A stretch of 64,000 nucleotides of DNA, from contig CAJMQV010000001.1 in the NCBI GenBank assembly GCA_905215575.1, positions 1 to 64,000 on the forward strand. Reading direction: 5' to 3'. Source of the DNA: an uncultured bacterium (GTDB taxonomy: Bacteria > Bacteroidota > Bacteroidia > Bacteroidales > Bacteroidaceae). The translations under genes and the position numbers were made by a program. The notes below the pieces were generated by a model. The model was not told the DNA's origin. It did not search any database and saw only the letters and a list, made by a program, of their open reading frames with translations. Positions 52,340 through 60,417 of this stretch are shown here, one piece after another; position 1 is the stretch's first letter; every line of letters starts with the position of its first letter.

Positions 52340-53641
52340 TTAGAAGGTGTATTGCAGCATCACCGTAGCACTGTGATAAGCCATGCCCATATCGTCGTTG
52401 TCGCGCTCCAACTGAGTGTCATGTCCCCACTTGCCGATATACTGATACATAGCCTGAAGTTTCAGATTCGTACGGGCAAAGAAATAGTTGAAGCCAACTG
52501 CCGGCATATTCAGGAATCCGGCCAGCTCCGTACCGTTACGGTCAAAGAAATCATAGCGGGCGGCCAGTTGCAGCTTCTTCGTGGCGAAGTAACCTAACTG
52601 TCCATAGGCACCCCATGAAGTAAAACCGCCTTCGCGCATCATTCTCTTGGTCCAGTTCATACGCAACAGATAGCCCTCGGCACTGACATACCAGCGGTTT
52701 TTCAGCCAGGCAAACTCCAGTCCGACACGGAAATCATTCGAACTCTCGCTGTTGCCTTCCACATTGACACTTCCGGACAAGGCGAACAGCAGTTTATCGT
52801 TCCGCAAATCGTCCGGATCACCTTGATGAGTAGGCATCACCCCCTTGGGCATGTAAGCCAGACGACCGGCATACAACAGGGAAGGCAATCCCTTATGATC
52901 GTCGCTGGTACCCTTGGTGGCGGTGTTCACTCCGATACCGGTTCCGTTGAAAACACCTACTTGATAGCCCACTCGGTTCTTGACCACACCGTGAAGTTGA
53001 ACGCCCAAATCGAATCCGGTGTAGATACTGGGTTGCACGGCATCCAGGCTCAGATTGGTGCGCACCGGAGTGGTCATGGACGAAGGCAACTGCGGAAACA
53101 TGGTCTGCCCCAGTGTAGTCAGATAACCCGTTTGGAACGGGGTCTTGAACTTTCCGGCACGGAAGCGCACCGCTTCGCAGAAATTGACATCGAACCACGC
53201 CTGCTGTAGCAGCTCTCCGCCACTCTTTGCTGCATTCAGTGCAAAGTTAAAAGTAATTTTATTAAACGCCTTACCGCTGAAACCAATAATTGCGTTCGGA
53301 ATGGCAAAACCGCTGTTTGCCACACGGTCCACCTCCGCCAGATTCAGATTTTCGTCATCATAATAATTGAAATTGCCCGATGCCTGAATCAAAGCATAAG
53401 GCTTGAAAAGGAAGTCACCGGCACGGGTAGAAAAGCTGAATCCCTGCTTTCCGGCCAAAGGTACTACATCACTTTCCACATATTTGTCATCGGCCGATGG
53501 GCGGGAACTAGCTGCCACATCTGATCCGTTCCGAGGATTTACTGTGAAATCACGGGTGCTTGGCGTATTATTGTTGTCAGCATTTTGGGCAAAGGCTGGT
53601 GTTCCCAGAGCCAGAACTGCCCCCAATAGTATTTTTTTCAT
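52340..53641 (-). CDS. Outer-membrane porin (OprO/OprP-like)
   Basis: A 433-residue protein with a signal peptide (MKKILLGAVLALGTPAFAQ), a short polar linker and a beta-barrel pattern of alternating strands. It ends in VMLQYTF with a C-terminal phenylalanine, the usual outer-membrane assembly signal. Phrases such as FRAGKFKTPFQTGYLTTLGQ are typical of phosphate-selective porins O and P, though substrate specificity does not follow from family membership. It is separated from the di-heme gene by 97 bp, the longest gap in the operon; I found no convincing promoter there. Confidence 0.85.
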   Translation of the reverse strand: MKKILLGAVLALGTPAFAQNADNNNTPSTRDFTVNPRNGSDVAASSRPSADDKYVESDVVPLAGKQGFSFSTRAGDFLFKPYALIQASGNFNYYDDENLNLAEVDRVANSGFAIPNAIIGFSGKAFNKITFNFALNAAKSGGELLQQAWFDVNFCEAVRFRAGKFKTPFQTGYLTTLGQTMFPQLPSSMTTPVRTNLSLDAVQPSIYTGFDLGVQLHGVVKNRVGYQVGVFNGTGIGVNTATKGTSDDHKGLPSLLYAGRLAYMPKGVMPTHQGDPDDLRNDKLLFALSGSVNVEGNSESSNDFRVGLEFAWLKNRWYVSAEGYLLRMNWTKRMMREGGFTSWGAYGQLGYFATKKLQLAARYDFFDRNGTELAGFLNMPAVGFNYFFARTNLKLQAMYQYIGKWGHDTQLERDNDDMGMAYHSATVMLQYTF

Positions 53642-53738
53642 ATCTTTTTTCTAAACATTTTCAGATGTTTTTCTGATTGTGAACTATAAAATTTACGGCG
53701 TTCTTCGGATGATAGGAAGAGTCTTACATGGAAGCGAG

Positions 53739-55235
53739 TTACAGACTCTCCACAAAGCGGATCAGCGCATCACGGTCGGATTTCTTCATCCGACGGAACT
53801 TCTCGCGCGAGGCGGCCCCTTCGCCTCCATGCCACATAATGGCCTCAACGAGATTGCGAGCCCGCCCGTCGTGCAGAAACTGCGTATGACCGTTGACAAT
53901 GGCCTGCAGACCGATGCCCCACAGCGGTGTGGTGCGCCACTCATATCCGGCCGCCAGTCCCGAAGGATAATGGTCGTTCAGTTCCGGCCCCATGTCGTGC
54001 AGCAGATAATCGCTGTACGGATGGATGGTCTGACCGCAGAGCCAGGGCAGCTCCGAACCGTTGATGAGCACCGTCCGTTTGTTGCTGGTATGCAACGTGG
54101 GCAGATGACACAGATTGCATCCTGCCTCGATAAACTTCTGTTCACCCAACTGCACAACCGGATCGTCTACATCCCGACGCGCGGGCACTCCCACACACTG
54201 CATATACAGATCTACCTTTTCCATATCTTCCGAAGAAACCTGAATCTCATGACCACCGTCACCGTAAATCTGTTCATACTGATCCTGCCCCTGAGAAACC
54301 TCTTCGGGATAGCGGTCATTGGTCACCCCAAGATCGGATGAGAAGCCCAGCTCCACCGTCAGATCGGCATGCTGTGCCTTGTTGCCCGAAATGCCCATAC
54401 GGCGCACGCCGCGTTCGGTAATGTAATTCAGGCGTCCGCTGATGCCATACTCCGGATAGTTGCTCTGTGCCGCCACGCGCTTCATGGTCTCTTCGTCGAG
54501 GCTCATCATCTGCCCCATACCCACATGACGCAGAGGGATGCGTACGGACACAATCAGATCCTCGGGAGCGAGCGAATCGGCATACCAGTCAGTAATACGG
54601 TAAGAAGGTGTAGCCAGTTCGTATTCTTCCCCGTCGGGAAACTGATACGTCTGATATGTATAAGTTACTTTCAGTTTTCCTTCGGGCTTCACACCGATGA
54701 TGGATGACTGGTCGTGCAGCACACGACCGTAGTTTCTCAGAAACCCTCCGTCCTTACGGGTAAGATAAATCAGACAGGACGAGAAGCCGGCACTTCCGCT
54801 TCCTCCCTCCGTCCACAGCGTACTGGCTGTACGCCCCGTATTGTTATGGCAGCTGCCGCAGGAGAAACCCGCATACATCGGTCCCAGACCTCCCTGCTCG
54901 AAACCGTCCATATCGGGAATGCGCCGGTCGTCGTACAGCAAGTCTCCCTGTAGGAACCGGTTGTAGAGTTCGCCCGTAACCCAGGGCGCGTTCGTGTCGT
55001 AGGCCGTTTTCGAGTTGTTGAAAATCGTTGCCGTACCGGCAGAGAGTTCTTCATATTTGGCTTTCTTTCCGGTGAGTGTATTGATCATTTCCGTTTCGGG
55101 CAGTGTATCCACCTCGCAGGAAAGCAGACACACCGAAAAAGCGATGCACAAGAAACGAAATCCGGCATGGATTCCGTTTCTTGTGATTACCCCAACAGAA
55201 TGATTCTTTTCGGAAAAAATATCCTGATGTTTCAT
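53739..55235 (-). CDS. Di-heme oxidoreductase (DHOR/DUF1111-type) lipoprotein
   Basis: A 498-residue protein with an N-terminal lipoprotein signal (FRFLCIAFSVCLLSC) and two c-type heme motifs: CGSCH at 126-130 and CNLCH at 373-377. Around them are family phrases GGLGPMYAGFSCGSCHNN and RTTPLWGIGLQ, with FLHDGRARNLVEAIMWHGGE near the C-terminus. The family, often called thiol oxidoreductase, resembles di-heme peroxidases and is repeatedly found next to imelysin genes, as here (10-bp gap). It probably carries out periplasmic electron transfer linked to iron handling; the reaction is not established. Confidence 0.9.
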   Translation of the reverse strand: MKHQDIFSEKNHSVGVITRNGIHAGFRFLCIAFSVCLLSCEVDTLPETEMINTLTGKKAKYEELSAGTATIFNNSKTAYDTNAPWVTGELYNRFLQGDLLYDDRRIPDMDGFEQGGLGPMYAGFSCGSCHNNTGRTASTLWTEGGSGSAGFSSCLIYLTRKDGGFLRNYGRVLHDQSSIIGVKPEGKLKVTYTYQTYQFPDGEEYELATPSYRITDWYADSLAPEDLIVSVRIPLRHVGMGQMMSLDEETMKRVAAQSNYPEYGISGRLNYITERGVRRMGISGNKAQHADLTVELGFSSDLGVTNDRYPEEVSQGQDQYEQIYGDGGHEIQVSSEDMEKVDLYMQCVGVPARRDVDDPVVQLGEQKFIEAGCNLCHLPTLHTSNKRTVLINGSELPWLCGQTIHPYSDYLLHDMGPELNDHYPSGLAAGYEWRTTPLWGIGLQAIVNGHTQFLHDGRARNLVEAIMWHGGEGAASREKFRRMKKSDRDALIRFVESL

Positions 55236-55245
55236 GTTTTTTGTT

Positions 55246-56463
55246 TTACTGTATCGTTACCATTCCGTCTTTGATGAATGTTTTTACCTGGCGCGGATTA
55301 CCGTTTTCAAAGAGCAGAAGCTCCAGTGTGTGGAAGCCCAAAGTGTTGGCACCCATAGACGAACCGTCCTCATTGGCCCAGTCAAAGTTACCGCGCAGGA
55401 TAGACTTGATGTTCAACTGACTCAGAGGCCATGAATCGAGATGCGGATCAAACTGCTGGTCGGCTACCGGACCGAAGAGGAAAGCCTCGCTGCGCTCCCA
55501 AGGAATACGGGTCTGCTTCCACTGCTGGCAGGCTGCATCCAGATTTTCTTGAGTCGGATTCTGTGTATATTTGCTTACCGCCTCAACCAACTTTCCGGCT
55601 TCGTTTTTCAGGTTGGTATAAGTCGGAATCACGGTACGGTCCACATAATTGGTTACAACCTGATCGGCAACGGTTTCACTGATGGCTTCTACCGCACCAT
55701 TCAGCTGCTCCAGACTTTGAGCCAATGTACCGATAGTGGCGATGGCTTGTTCCACCTGCGGACTCTTGATGTTATTATTGGCATAAGCCAACACCGCATC
55801 ACGGAAGCAACCCTGCTCCTTTGCCGCCTTCAAAGCCTGATGCGAAGCTTCGATATCGCTCTTCACCTGCTCAGCCAAAGTAGCGTTCACAGCCTTCACT
55901 GCCGCATACAGACTGGTTGTCTCGTCACGGTTGTCCTCCGGACCTCCTAGATAAGCGTTCTCGATGGATTCGATGTTGTCGTCATAGTCTGTATATGAAT
56001 TGAAACTGTACCATGATTCCACACCGTAAACATTCTTCTCGTTATAAGGAGCCGCTATCTTCTGTTCCGATACTTCGGTAGCGATATCCACACTGGCCGC
56101 AATGATGGTCTGCAAACAGACTTTCGCATTCGGATATGTGCTGCCGGCCTGATGTTTCTTAAACAAATTGCCGTAACCGTCGGCCAGCATGGCCGGAATC
56201 TCCAGCTCTTCTACACGACTCGCTTCGTCAGCCAGAAGATTGTTCGTACCCTTCCACAAGGCATAGATGCTGAACGCGTCACGCTCCAATACTTCCGACA
56301 CCACGCGAGTATAACCCGAATAGTTACTCCAGGTGGCTTCGATAGTCTGGTTTCCGGCACCGCCTCCGCCATTTCCGTTTTCAGAATTCTCACTACAAGA
56401 TGACATTCCCAATGTGACACCGCCAACGACCGATGCCAACAACAAATTCTTTAATGTTCTCAT
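55246..56463 (-). CDS. Imelysin-like iron-uptake lipoprotein, circularly permuted
   Basis: A 405-residue lipoprotein (MRTLKNLLLASVVGGVTLGMSSC, then a glycine-rich linker). The family motif GxHxxE reads GFHTLE at 376-381, close to the C-terminus instead of in the first half. The segment before it (YVDRTVIPTYTNLKNEAGKL, then RIPWERSEAFLFG) is the usual N-terminal half. The first half of this protein (GVESWYSFNSYTDYDDNIESIENAYLGG) matches the usual C-terminal half. A circularly permuted imelysin fold has been reported structurally in Bacteroides ovatus. Imelysins (once listed as M75 peptidases) are thought to bind metal or a metal complex in iron uptake. Confidence 0.88.
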   Translation of the reverse strand: MRTLKNLLLASVVGGVTLGMSSCSENSENGNGGGGAGNQTIEATWSNYSGYTRVVSEVLERDAFSIYALWKGTNNLLADEASRVEELEIPAMLADGYGNLFKKHQAGSTYPNAKVCLQTIIAASVDIATEVSEQKIAAPYNEKNVYGVESWYSFNSYTDYDDNIESIENAYLGGPEDNRDETTSLYAAVKAVNATLAEQVKSDIEASHQALKAAKEQGCFRDAVLAYANNNIKSPQVEQAIATIGTLAQSLEQLNGAVEAISETVADQVVTNYVDRTVIPTYTNLKNEAGKLVEAVSKYTQNPTQENLDAACQQWKQTRIPWERSEAFLFGPVADQQFDPHLDSWPLSQLNIKSILRGNFDWANEDGSSMGANTLGFHTLELLLFENGNPRQVKTFIKDGMVTIQ

Positions 56464-56492
56464 TTTTTATTTGATTGATTTGATTCTTCTGT

Positions 56493-57800
56493 TTATTTGC
56501 TCCAGAACCATCCGGCATAGGCGATACCAATCTGGAAAGTGTTCTCCGGATTGAAGTTTCCATGGTCAATAATCCGGTGATTATAATCGGCCTTCAGCAC
56601 CAAACCGGGTACAGGACTGTAGTTGATTCCTGCTGAAATCAGTCCCACATTCAGACGTTTGTCCGACACGACGGTACCGGTCTGCTCATTAGTCATCGTA
56701 TTGTATTTCTCATATTTGACATAAGGTGTCAGCATCGTGCGGTTGCGGAAATGACGTCCTACGTTATATCCAACTTCCGCGTGCCAGGTATAAGCATTCT
56801 TGGCCACCGGCGTTCCGGGGTATCCTGTGTACTTGTTCGGACGGAGCTTGTTGATTTCCGTGGCATCGCCTACATAACCATAAAGCACATTGGCCCGTGC
56901 CGTAACACCATATCCTTTATATTCGGCATCGGCCGAACCGATCAGCACCGTACCTTTAAACTTTGTTGTGGTCGAAGGATTCGTGGCATTACCGTTGATA
57001 CGGGGCGCATAATATCCCGAAGCGCCGATGCGCAATCCCTTTATACCACGGTAATCCAGACGAAGCACATAAGCGGGATTCTTCATCTGTGTCTTCTCAA
57101 AACGGCTTTGCATGCCCGACTGTATCCAATTCTCTGAACTGAATCCGTAAGGGTCCAGACCACTCACGATCATGGCCTGATAACCCAATCCTTTAAACTC
57201 ACCTAAAACAGCCAGACCCGTTTCGTGCCAAGTGCAGGGGATAATCGTACTTTCTCCCTCGGGACGTGTGGCTCCGAAGAAATTGATCGGCTCATGGTGC
57301 GTATTTGTCAAGCCTACCGGCACCACCATATGACCGGCACGGATAGAAAATGCTTTATTAAATACCTTCGTTATATGAAACTGCTCCAAAGCAACTTCAC
57401 CGCCTTTCTCAAATTCGTACTCATATTCGGTATTCTCTCCATACTCCACTTCTACGCCTGCTCCGGTACCTCCATATTCAAACTCTATCTCCGCTCCTAA
57501 AATCCACGAAGGCGAGAACTTGTAATCCAAAGCCAAAACAAAGCGGGGAACGGAAATTTCTCCACGACGGTCAGTCGGAGAACCGCTGCCATTACCGCCA
57601 AAACGATACGGACCATAATCAAAATTCTGATAAAGCATCTCACCATATCCGCCAAAACGAAACTTTCCATATCCATCCATATCCTCGGATACAGTCTGTT
57701 TCTGTGCAGTTGTGGTATTAACTGTTTCTTCAGCCTTTGCCTGACTTTGAAAAGATCCCAAACAAAAAGTCAGTAAAATTACACTTACGCTCTTTTTCAT
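56493..57800 (-). CDS. Outer-membrane beta-barrel protein, first gene of the imelysin operon
   Basis: A 435-residue protein with a signal peptide (MKKSVSVILLTFCLGSFQSQAKA) and a regular pattern of amphipathic strands (GKFRFGGYGEMLYQNFDYG, FVLALDYKFSPSWILGAEIEFEYGG). It has acidic loops (GENTEYEYEFEKGGE) and a C-terminus GIAYAGWFWSK. It resembles Bacteroidetes OprP-like porins; the C-terminal residue is lysine, not phenylalanine. Acidic loops could favour cations, which would suit iron, but this is inference. It is transcribed from a consensus promoter divergent from the hemerythrin-LuxR regulator. Confidence 0.82.
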   Translation of the reverse strand: MKKSVSVILLTFCLGSFQSQAKAEETVNTTTAQKQTVSEDMDGYGKFRFGGYGEMLYQNFDYGPYRFGGNGSGSPTDRRGEISVPRFVLALDYKFSPSWILGAEIEFEYGGTGAGVEVEYGENTEYEYEFEKGGEVALEQFHITKVFNKAFSIRAGHMVVPVGLTNTHHEPINFFGATRPEGESTIIPCTWHETGLAVLGEFKGLGYQAMIVSGLDPYGFSSENWIQSGMQSRFEKTQMKNPAYVLRLDYRGIKGLRIGASGYYAPRINGNATNPSTTTKFKGTVLIGSADAEYKGYGVTARANVLYGYVGDATEINKLRPNKYTGYPGTPVAKNAYTWHAEVGYNVGRHFRNRTMLTPYVKYEKYNTMTNEQTGTVVSDKRLNVGLISAGINYSPVPGLVLKADYNHRIIDHGNFNPENTFQIGIAYAGWFWSK

Positions 57801-57822
57801 TTTTTTATTTTTTATTGCGTCG

Positions 57823-57853
57823 CAAAGGTATGGAGCTTGTTAAAATTAACCAA
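57823..57853 (-). promoter_or_regulatory. Promoter of the porin-imelysin-DHOR operon
   Basis: On the minus strand TTG (57851-57853), a 20-bp spacer and TACCTTTG (57823-57830). The spacer contains the near-palindrome GTTAA-AA-TTAAC (57839-57850), a candidate operator. Confidence 0.82.
57839..57850. promoter_or_regulatory. Inverted repeat in the operon promoter spacer
   Basis: GTTAA-AA-TTAAC lies between -33 and -7, where a bound repressor would block RNA polymerase. Confidence 0.4.
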
Positions 57854-57869
57854 TACACAAAAAAGATGA
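57851..57869 (-). repeat. 19-bp promoter-upstream element, copy 2
   Basis: Identical to 50374-50392 and at the same position relative to the -33 and -7 boxes. Confidence 0.85.
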
Positions 57870-57956
57870 AAAATACACCACCTACTGATGAGGTTTTTAA
57901 AGAGGCTTAAGCAAGCTTTTACCTAATTTTTAGTTAAAAATACCCAGTCATGGCGA

Positions 57957-57987
57957 TTGACCGGAACAAATAAAATTCACTCCTTTG
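57957..57987 (+). promoter_or_regulatory. Weak candidate promoter of the hemerythrin-LuxR gene
   Basis: TTG (57957-57959), 20 bp, CTCCTTTG (57980-57987; two mismatches to TAnnTTTG). The poor -7 box suggests low basal expression or need for an activator. Confidence 0.4.
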
Positions 57988-58015
57988 CAATCGCAAAATT
58001 ATCAACCTCATCAAA

Positions 58016-59014
58016 ATGAAAAAGGAATACAAAGAAACGGACCGTATGGAAGATATCATATGTAGCGACCATCATATTCTTCCGATTATCAATAGCTTTG
58101 GGTTTACCCTTGGATTCGGAGAACAAACAGTCAAAGAAGCCTGCCAAAAACAGAAAATCGATATTACGACTTTCATTTCCGTTATCAATTTTGTTCGCAA
58201 TCAAGAATATGATCCAAACCAAGCCTCCTCCTTTCCTCCCAATATGTCCCTGCGCACCTTGCAAAACTATATACAAAGGTCACACGACCACTTCCTACAT
58301 CATCGTCTGCCCGCAACACGGAGACATCTGATCGAAGCCATTGATTGTTCTGGTGATGATAAGATTCCTTACTTGTTTCTTAAGTTTTTCGATCTGTTTT
58401 CAACCGAAATAGAACGACATGCCACATACGAGAAAACTCACATACACCCGTATGTAGATCAGCTCCTACAAGGAATCCACCTTACCCAAAATCATAACAT
58501 CCAACTTTTAATGAAGAAACAAAAAGAACACCATGACATCATCCGAAAAAAAATATCAGACCTGACTCACACTATCGTAAAGTACTACAAAAACCAAAAG
58601 AAAAACCAGATAATGAATGATGTGCTTTATGAACTTTTTATCATGAAAGAAGACTTTGAATATCATAGTCTGATTGAAGAACGGATTTTTACAGCATGTG
58701 TGCATACTTTTGAGGAAAAATCACAATCATCTTCAGAGTATAAAAAAAACATACATCCCGCATACCCCACAAAAACACAAACGTCCTTTGATTTGTTGAG
58801 CAAAAGAGAAAAAGAAATCATCTGTCTGGTAACCCAGGGATTATCCAATAAGAAAATTGCCGACCAACTGAATATTTCCATCAATACCGTGCTGACACAT
58901 CGCCGGCATATCAATAAAAAACTGGAAATACATTCACCTACCGAACTGACCATTCACGCCATTCTCAACGGAATGATTTCCATTCATGAAACAAAGTTAT
59001 GTAATAAGGTATAA
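58016..59014 (+). CDS. Hemerythrin (RIC/YtfE-like) domain fused to a LuxR-type DNA-binding domain
   Basis: A 332-residue cytoplasmic protein. Residues ~15-60 resemble the ScdA_N/DUF542 segment of RIC proteins (SFGFTLGFGEQTVKEACQKQKIDI), but the Cys-Cys pair is absent. Residues ~80-235 carry a hemerythrin-like pattern with all six RIC-type di-iron ligands: H90, H135-x3-E139 (RHATYEK), H172 and H217-x3-E221 (YHSLIEE). Residues ~258-320 are a LuxR helix-turn-helix (LSKREKEIICLVTQGLSNKKIADQLNISINTVLTH). RIC proteins respond to nitrosative and oxidative stress at Fe-S clusters; here the di-iron site could be the sensor of a transcription factor. It is divergent from the imelysin operon, its most likely target. 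Confidence 0.86.
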   Translation: MKKEYKETDRMEDIICSDHHILPIINSFGFTLGFGEQTVKEACQKQKIDITTFISVINFVRNQEYDPNQASSFPPNMSLRTLQNYIQRSHDHFLHHRLPATRRHLIEAIDCSGDDKIPYLFLKFFDLFSTEIERHATYEKTHIHPYVDQLLQGIHLTQNHNIQLLMKKQKEHHDIIRKKISDLTHTIVKYYKNQKKNQIMNDVLYELFIMKEDFEYHSLIEERIFTACVHTFEEKSQSSSEYKKNIHPAYPTKTQTSFDLLSKREKEIICLVTQGLSNKKIADQLNISINTVLTHRRHINKKLEIHSPTELTIHAILNGMISIHETKLCNKV

Positions 59015-59019
59015 AAATA

Positions 59020-59051
59020 AAAAGGGAAGCCGTTGAATCGGCTTCCCTTTT
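59020..59051. terminator. Bidirectional terminator between the regulator and the OmpA gene
   Basis: AAAAGGGAAGCCG (59020-59032) and CGGCTTCCCTTTT (59039-59051) form a 13-bp stem with T-tracts usable on both strands. Confidence 0.88.
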
Positions 59052-59071
59052 AACAAGATATGAAATAACAA

Positions 59072-60223
59072 TTACTGAACTCTATAGCGTGTTTCTTCGA
59101 TACGGAACTTCTTGGTAACAACCTTTTCTTTCTTAGTTCCTTCACCAGTAACCACTGTGATACTTACACGGTTCTTATCATTCTCAGCAAAAGGCTGTAC
59201 GGTATCACCCTTAGATTCGGCTGTAATGATGTTTTTGTCTACACCAGCCTTAACCAGAGCGTCTACCACATTCTTAGTACGTTCCTCAGAATACTTCATA
59301 TTGATCTTCGGATTACCTGTACCCTTATCAGCGTAGCTGGTTACAGTAATCTTACAGTTCTTATGATTCTTGATGAACTCAACGATCTCATTGATCTTAG
59401 CCTGTGGCTGAGGTTCTGCCATAGTAATCTTATAATAGATCTGGCTTTCGAGTTTCTCCTGTACCGGTACATCCTTATAGGTAATATCATCATACCATAC
59501 AGTGTCCTTGCGAGTTTCCCAAACTTCCTCTACTACAGGAGCCGGCTGTACCTTCTTGTCCTTGAAACCAAACTTGAAGATCAAGCCCAAAGAAGCTGTA
59601 AACTGCCAGTCATCACGAGATTTAATCTGAGAATTGTATTTATCTGACAAGCTGTTTGCTGCTACTTCCAGGTTCAAACCGAAGTGCTTTGCCAGATTCA
59701 AGTCGAACAACATACCCACGCGAGCATTATGTGACAACAGATCCTTATCCCATGCCTGTGAGAAGTTTGTCTTACCGGCGCTGTTCAAGGCGAGCAAGTC
59801 ATCGTTATCCCATGCATAGTTCAAACCGATACCACCAAAGAACACTACATTAAAGATGTTGTCATCTCTTTTAGAGAACAGGTTGGTCAGATTCAACATC
59901 AAATCCAAATCACTGGTCACATACTTATAATCATAGGTTTCGTTAATGGCCTCAACTCCACCTTTATTCTGATAACCGCTCACATGCAAACGGGTTCCGA
60001 CTACCGGAGTGAAGTAACCTCCGAAAGATACTCCATACATAGGAGTAATCAGTTTGGAAACCTTATAATCAGACAACGTAAACTGACCTCCACCATGCAG
60101 TCCGAAGAACATGTGAGGATAAGATTTATAATTCTTCTCAGTTGCTGTGTCCTGTGCCAAAGCAGCCTGTCCGCATCCGAACATCAAGGCAGCAGCCATA
60201 CATAAAAATTTAAACTTTGCCAT
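59072..60223 (-). CDS. OmpA family outer-membrane protein
   Basis: A 383-residue protein with a signal peptide (MAKFKFLCMAAALMFGCGQAALA), an N-terminal ~200-residue eight-strand-type barrel and a linker. The C-terminal OmpA-like peptidoglycan-binding domain reads ITVTSYADKGTGNPKINMKYSEERTKNVVDALVKAGVDKN. The usual NxxLSxxRAxxV motif appears as MKYSEERTKNVVDAL. Likely an abundant structural porin. Monocistronic, with a consensus promoter and a shared bidirectional terminator. Confidence 0.92.
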   Translation of the reverse strand: MAKFKFLCMAAALMFGCGQAALAQDTATEKNYKSYPHMFFGLHGGGQFTLSDYKVSKLITPMYGVSFGGYFTPVVGTRLHVSGYQNKGGVEAINETYDYKYVTSDLDLMLNLTNLFSKRDDNIFNVVFFGGIGLNYAWDNDDLLALNSAGKTNFSQAWDKDLLSHNARVGMLFDLNLAKHFGLNLEVAANSLSDKYNSQIKSRDDWQFTASLGLIFKFGFKDKKVQPAPVVEEVWETRKDTVWYDDITYKDVPVQEKLESQIYYKITMAEPQPQAKINEIVEFIKNHKNCKITVTSYADKGTGNPKINMKYSEERTKNVVDALVKAGVDKNIITAESKGDTVQPFAENDKNRVSITVVTGEGTKKEKVVTKKFRIEETRYRVQ

Positions 60224-60255
60224 AATATATTATTTTAAAAACATTCTAGGTCTAA

Positions 60256-60287
60256 CAAAAGTAAAATATTAATATTTGATTAGCAAA
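60256..60287 (-). promoter_or_regulatory. Promoter of the OmpA-family gene
   Basis: On the minus strand TTTG (60284-60287), 20 bp, TACTTTTG (60256-60263), ~33 bp before the start codon. Confidence 0.8.
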
Positions 60288-60377
60288 TATTTTCTTTTTT
60301 TTCTGCCAAAAATAAGTTTTTTACCGGCATTTTGGTCTTTTTCAAGGGCATAACACCCCCCTTTGGATAAAAAAAAC

Positions 60378-60385
60378 TATCTTTG
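60378..60385 (+). promoter_or_regulatory. -7 box for the GNAT-parE-coaD unit
   Basis: TATCTTTG, 32 bp before the GNAT start. No TTG at the expected spacing was found. Confidence 0.45.
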
Positions 60386-60417
60386 TCAATTAATCATCAA
60401 TAAAGATATAAACAGCT

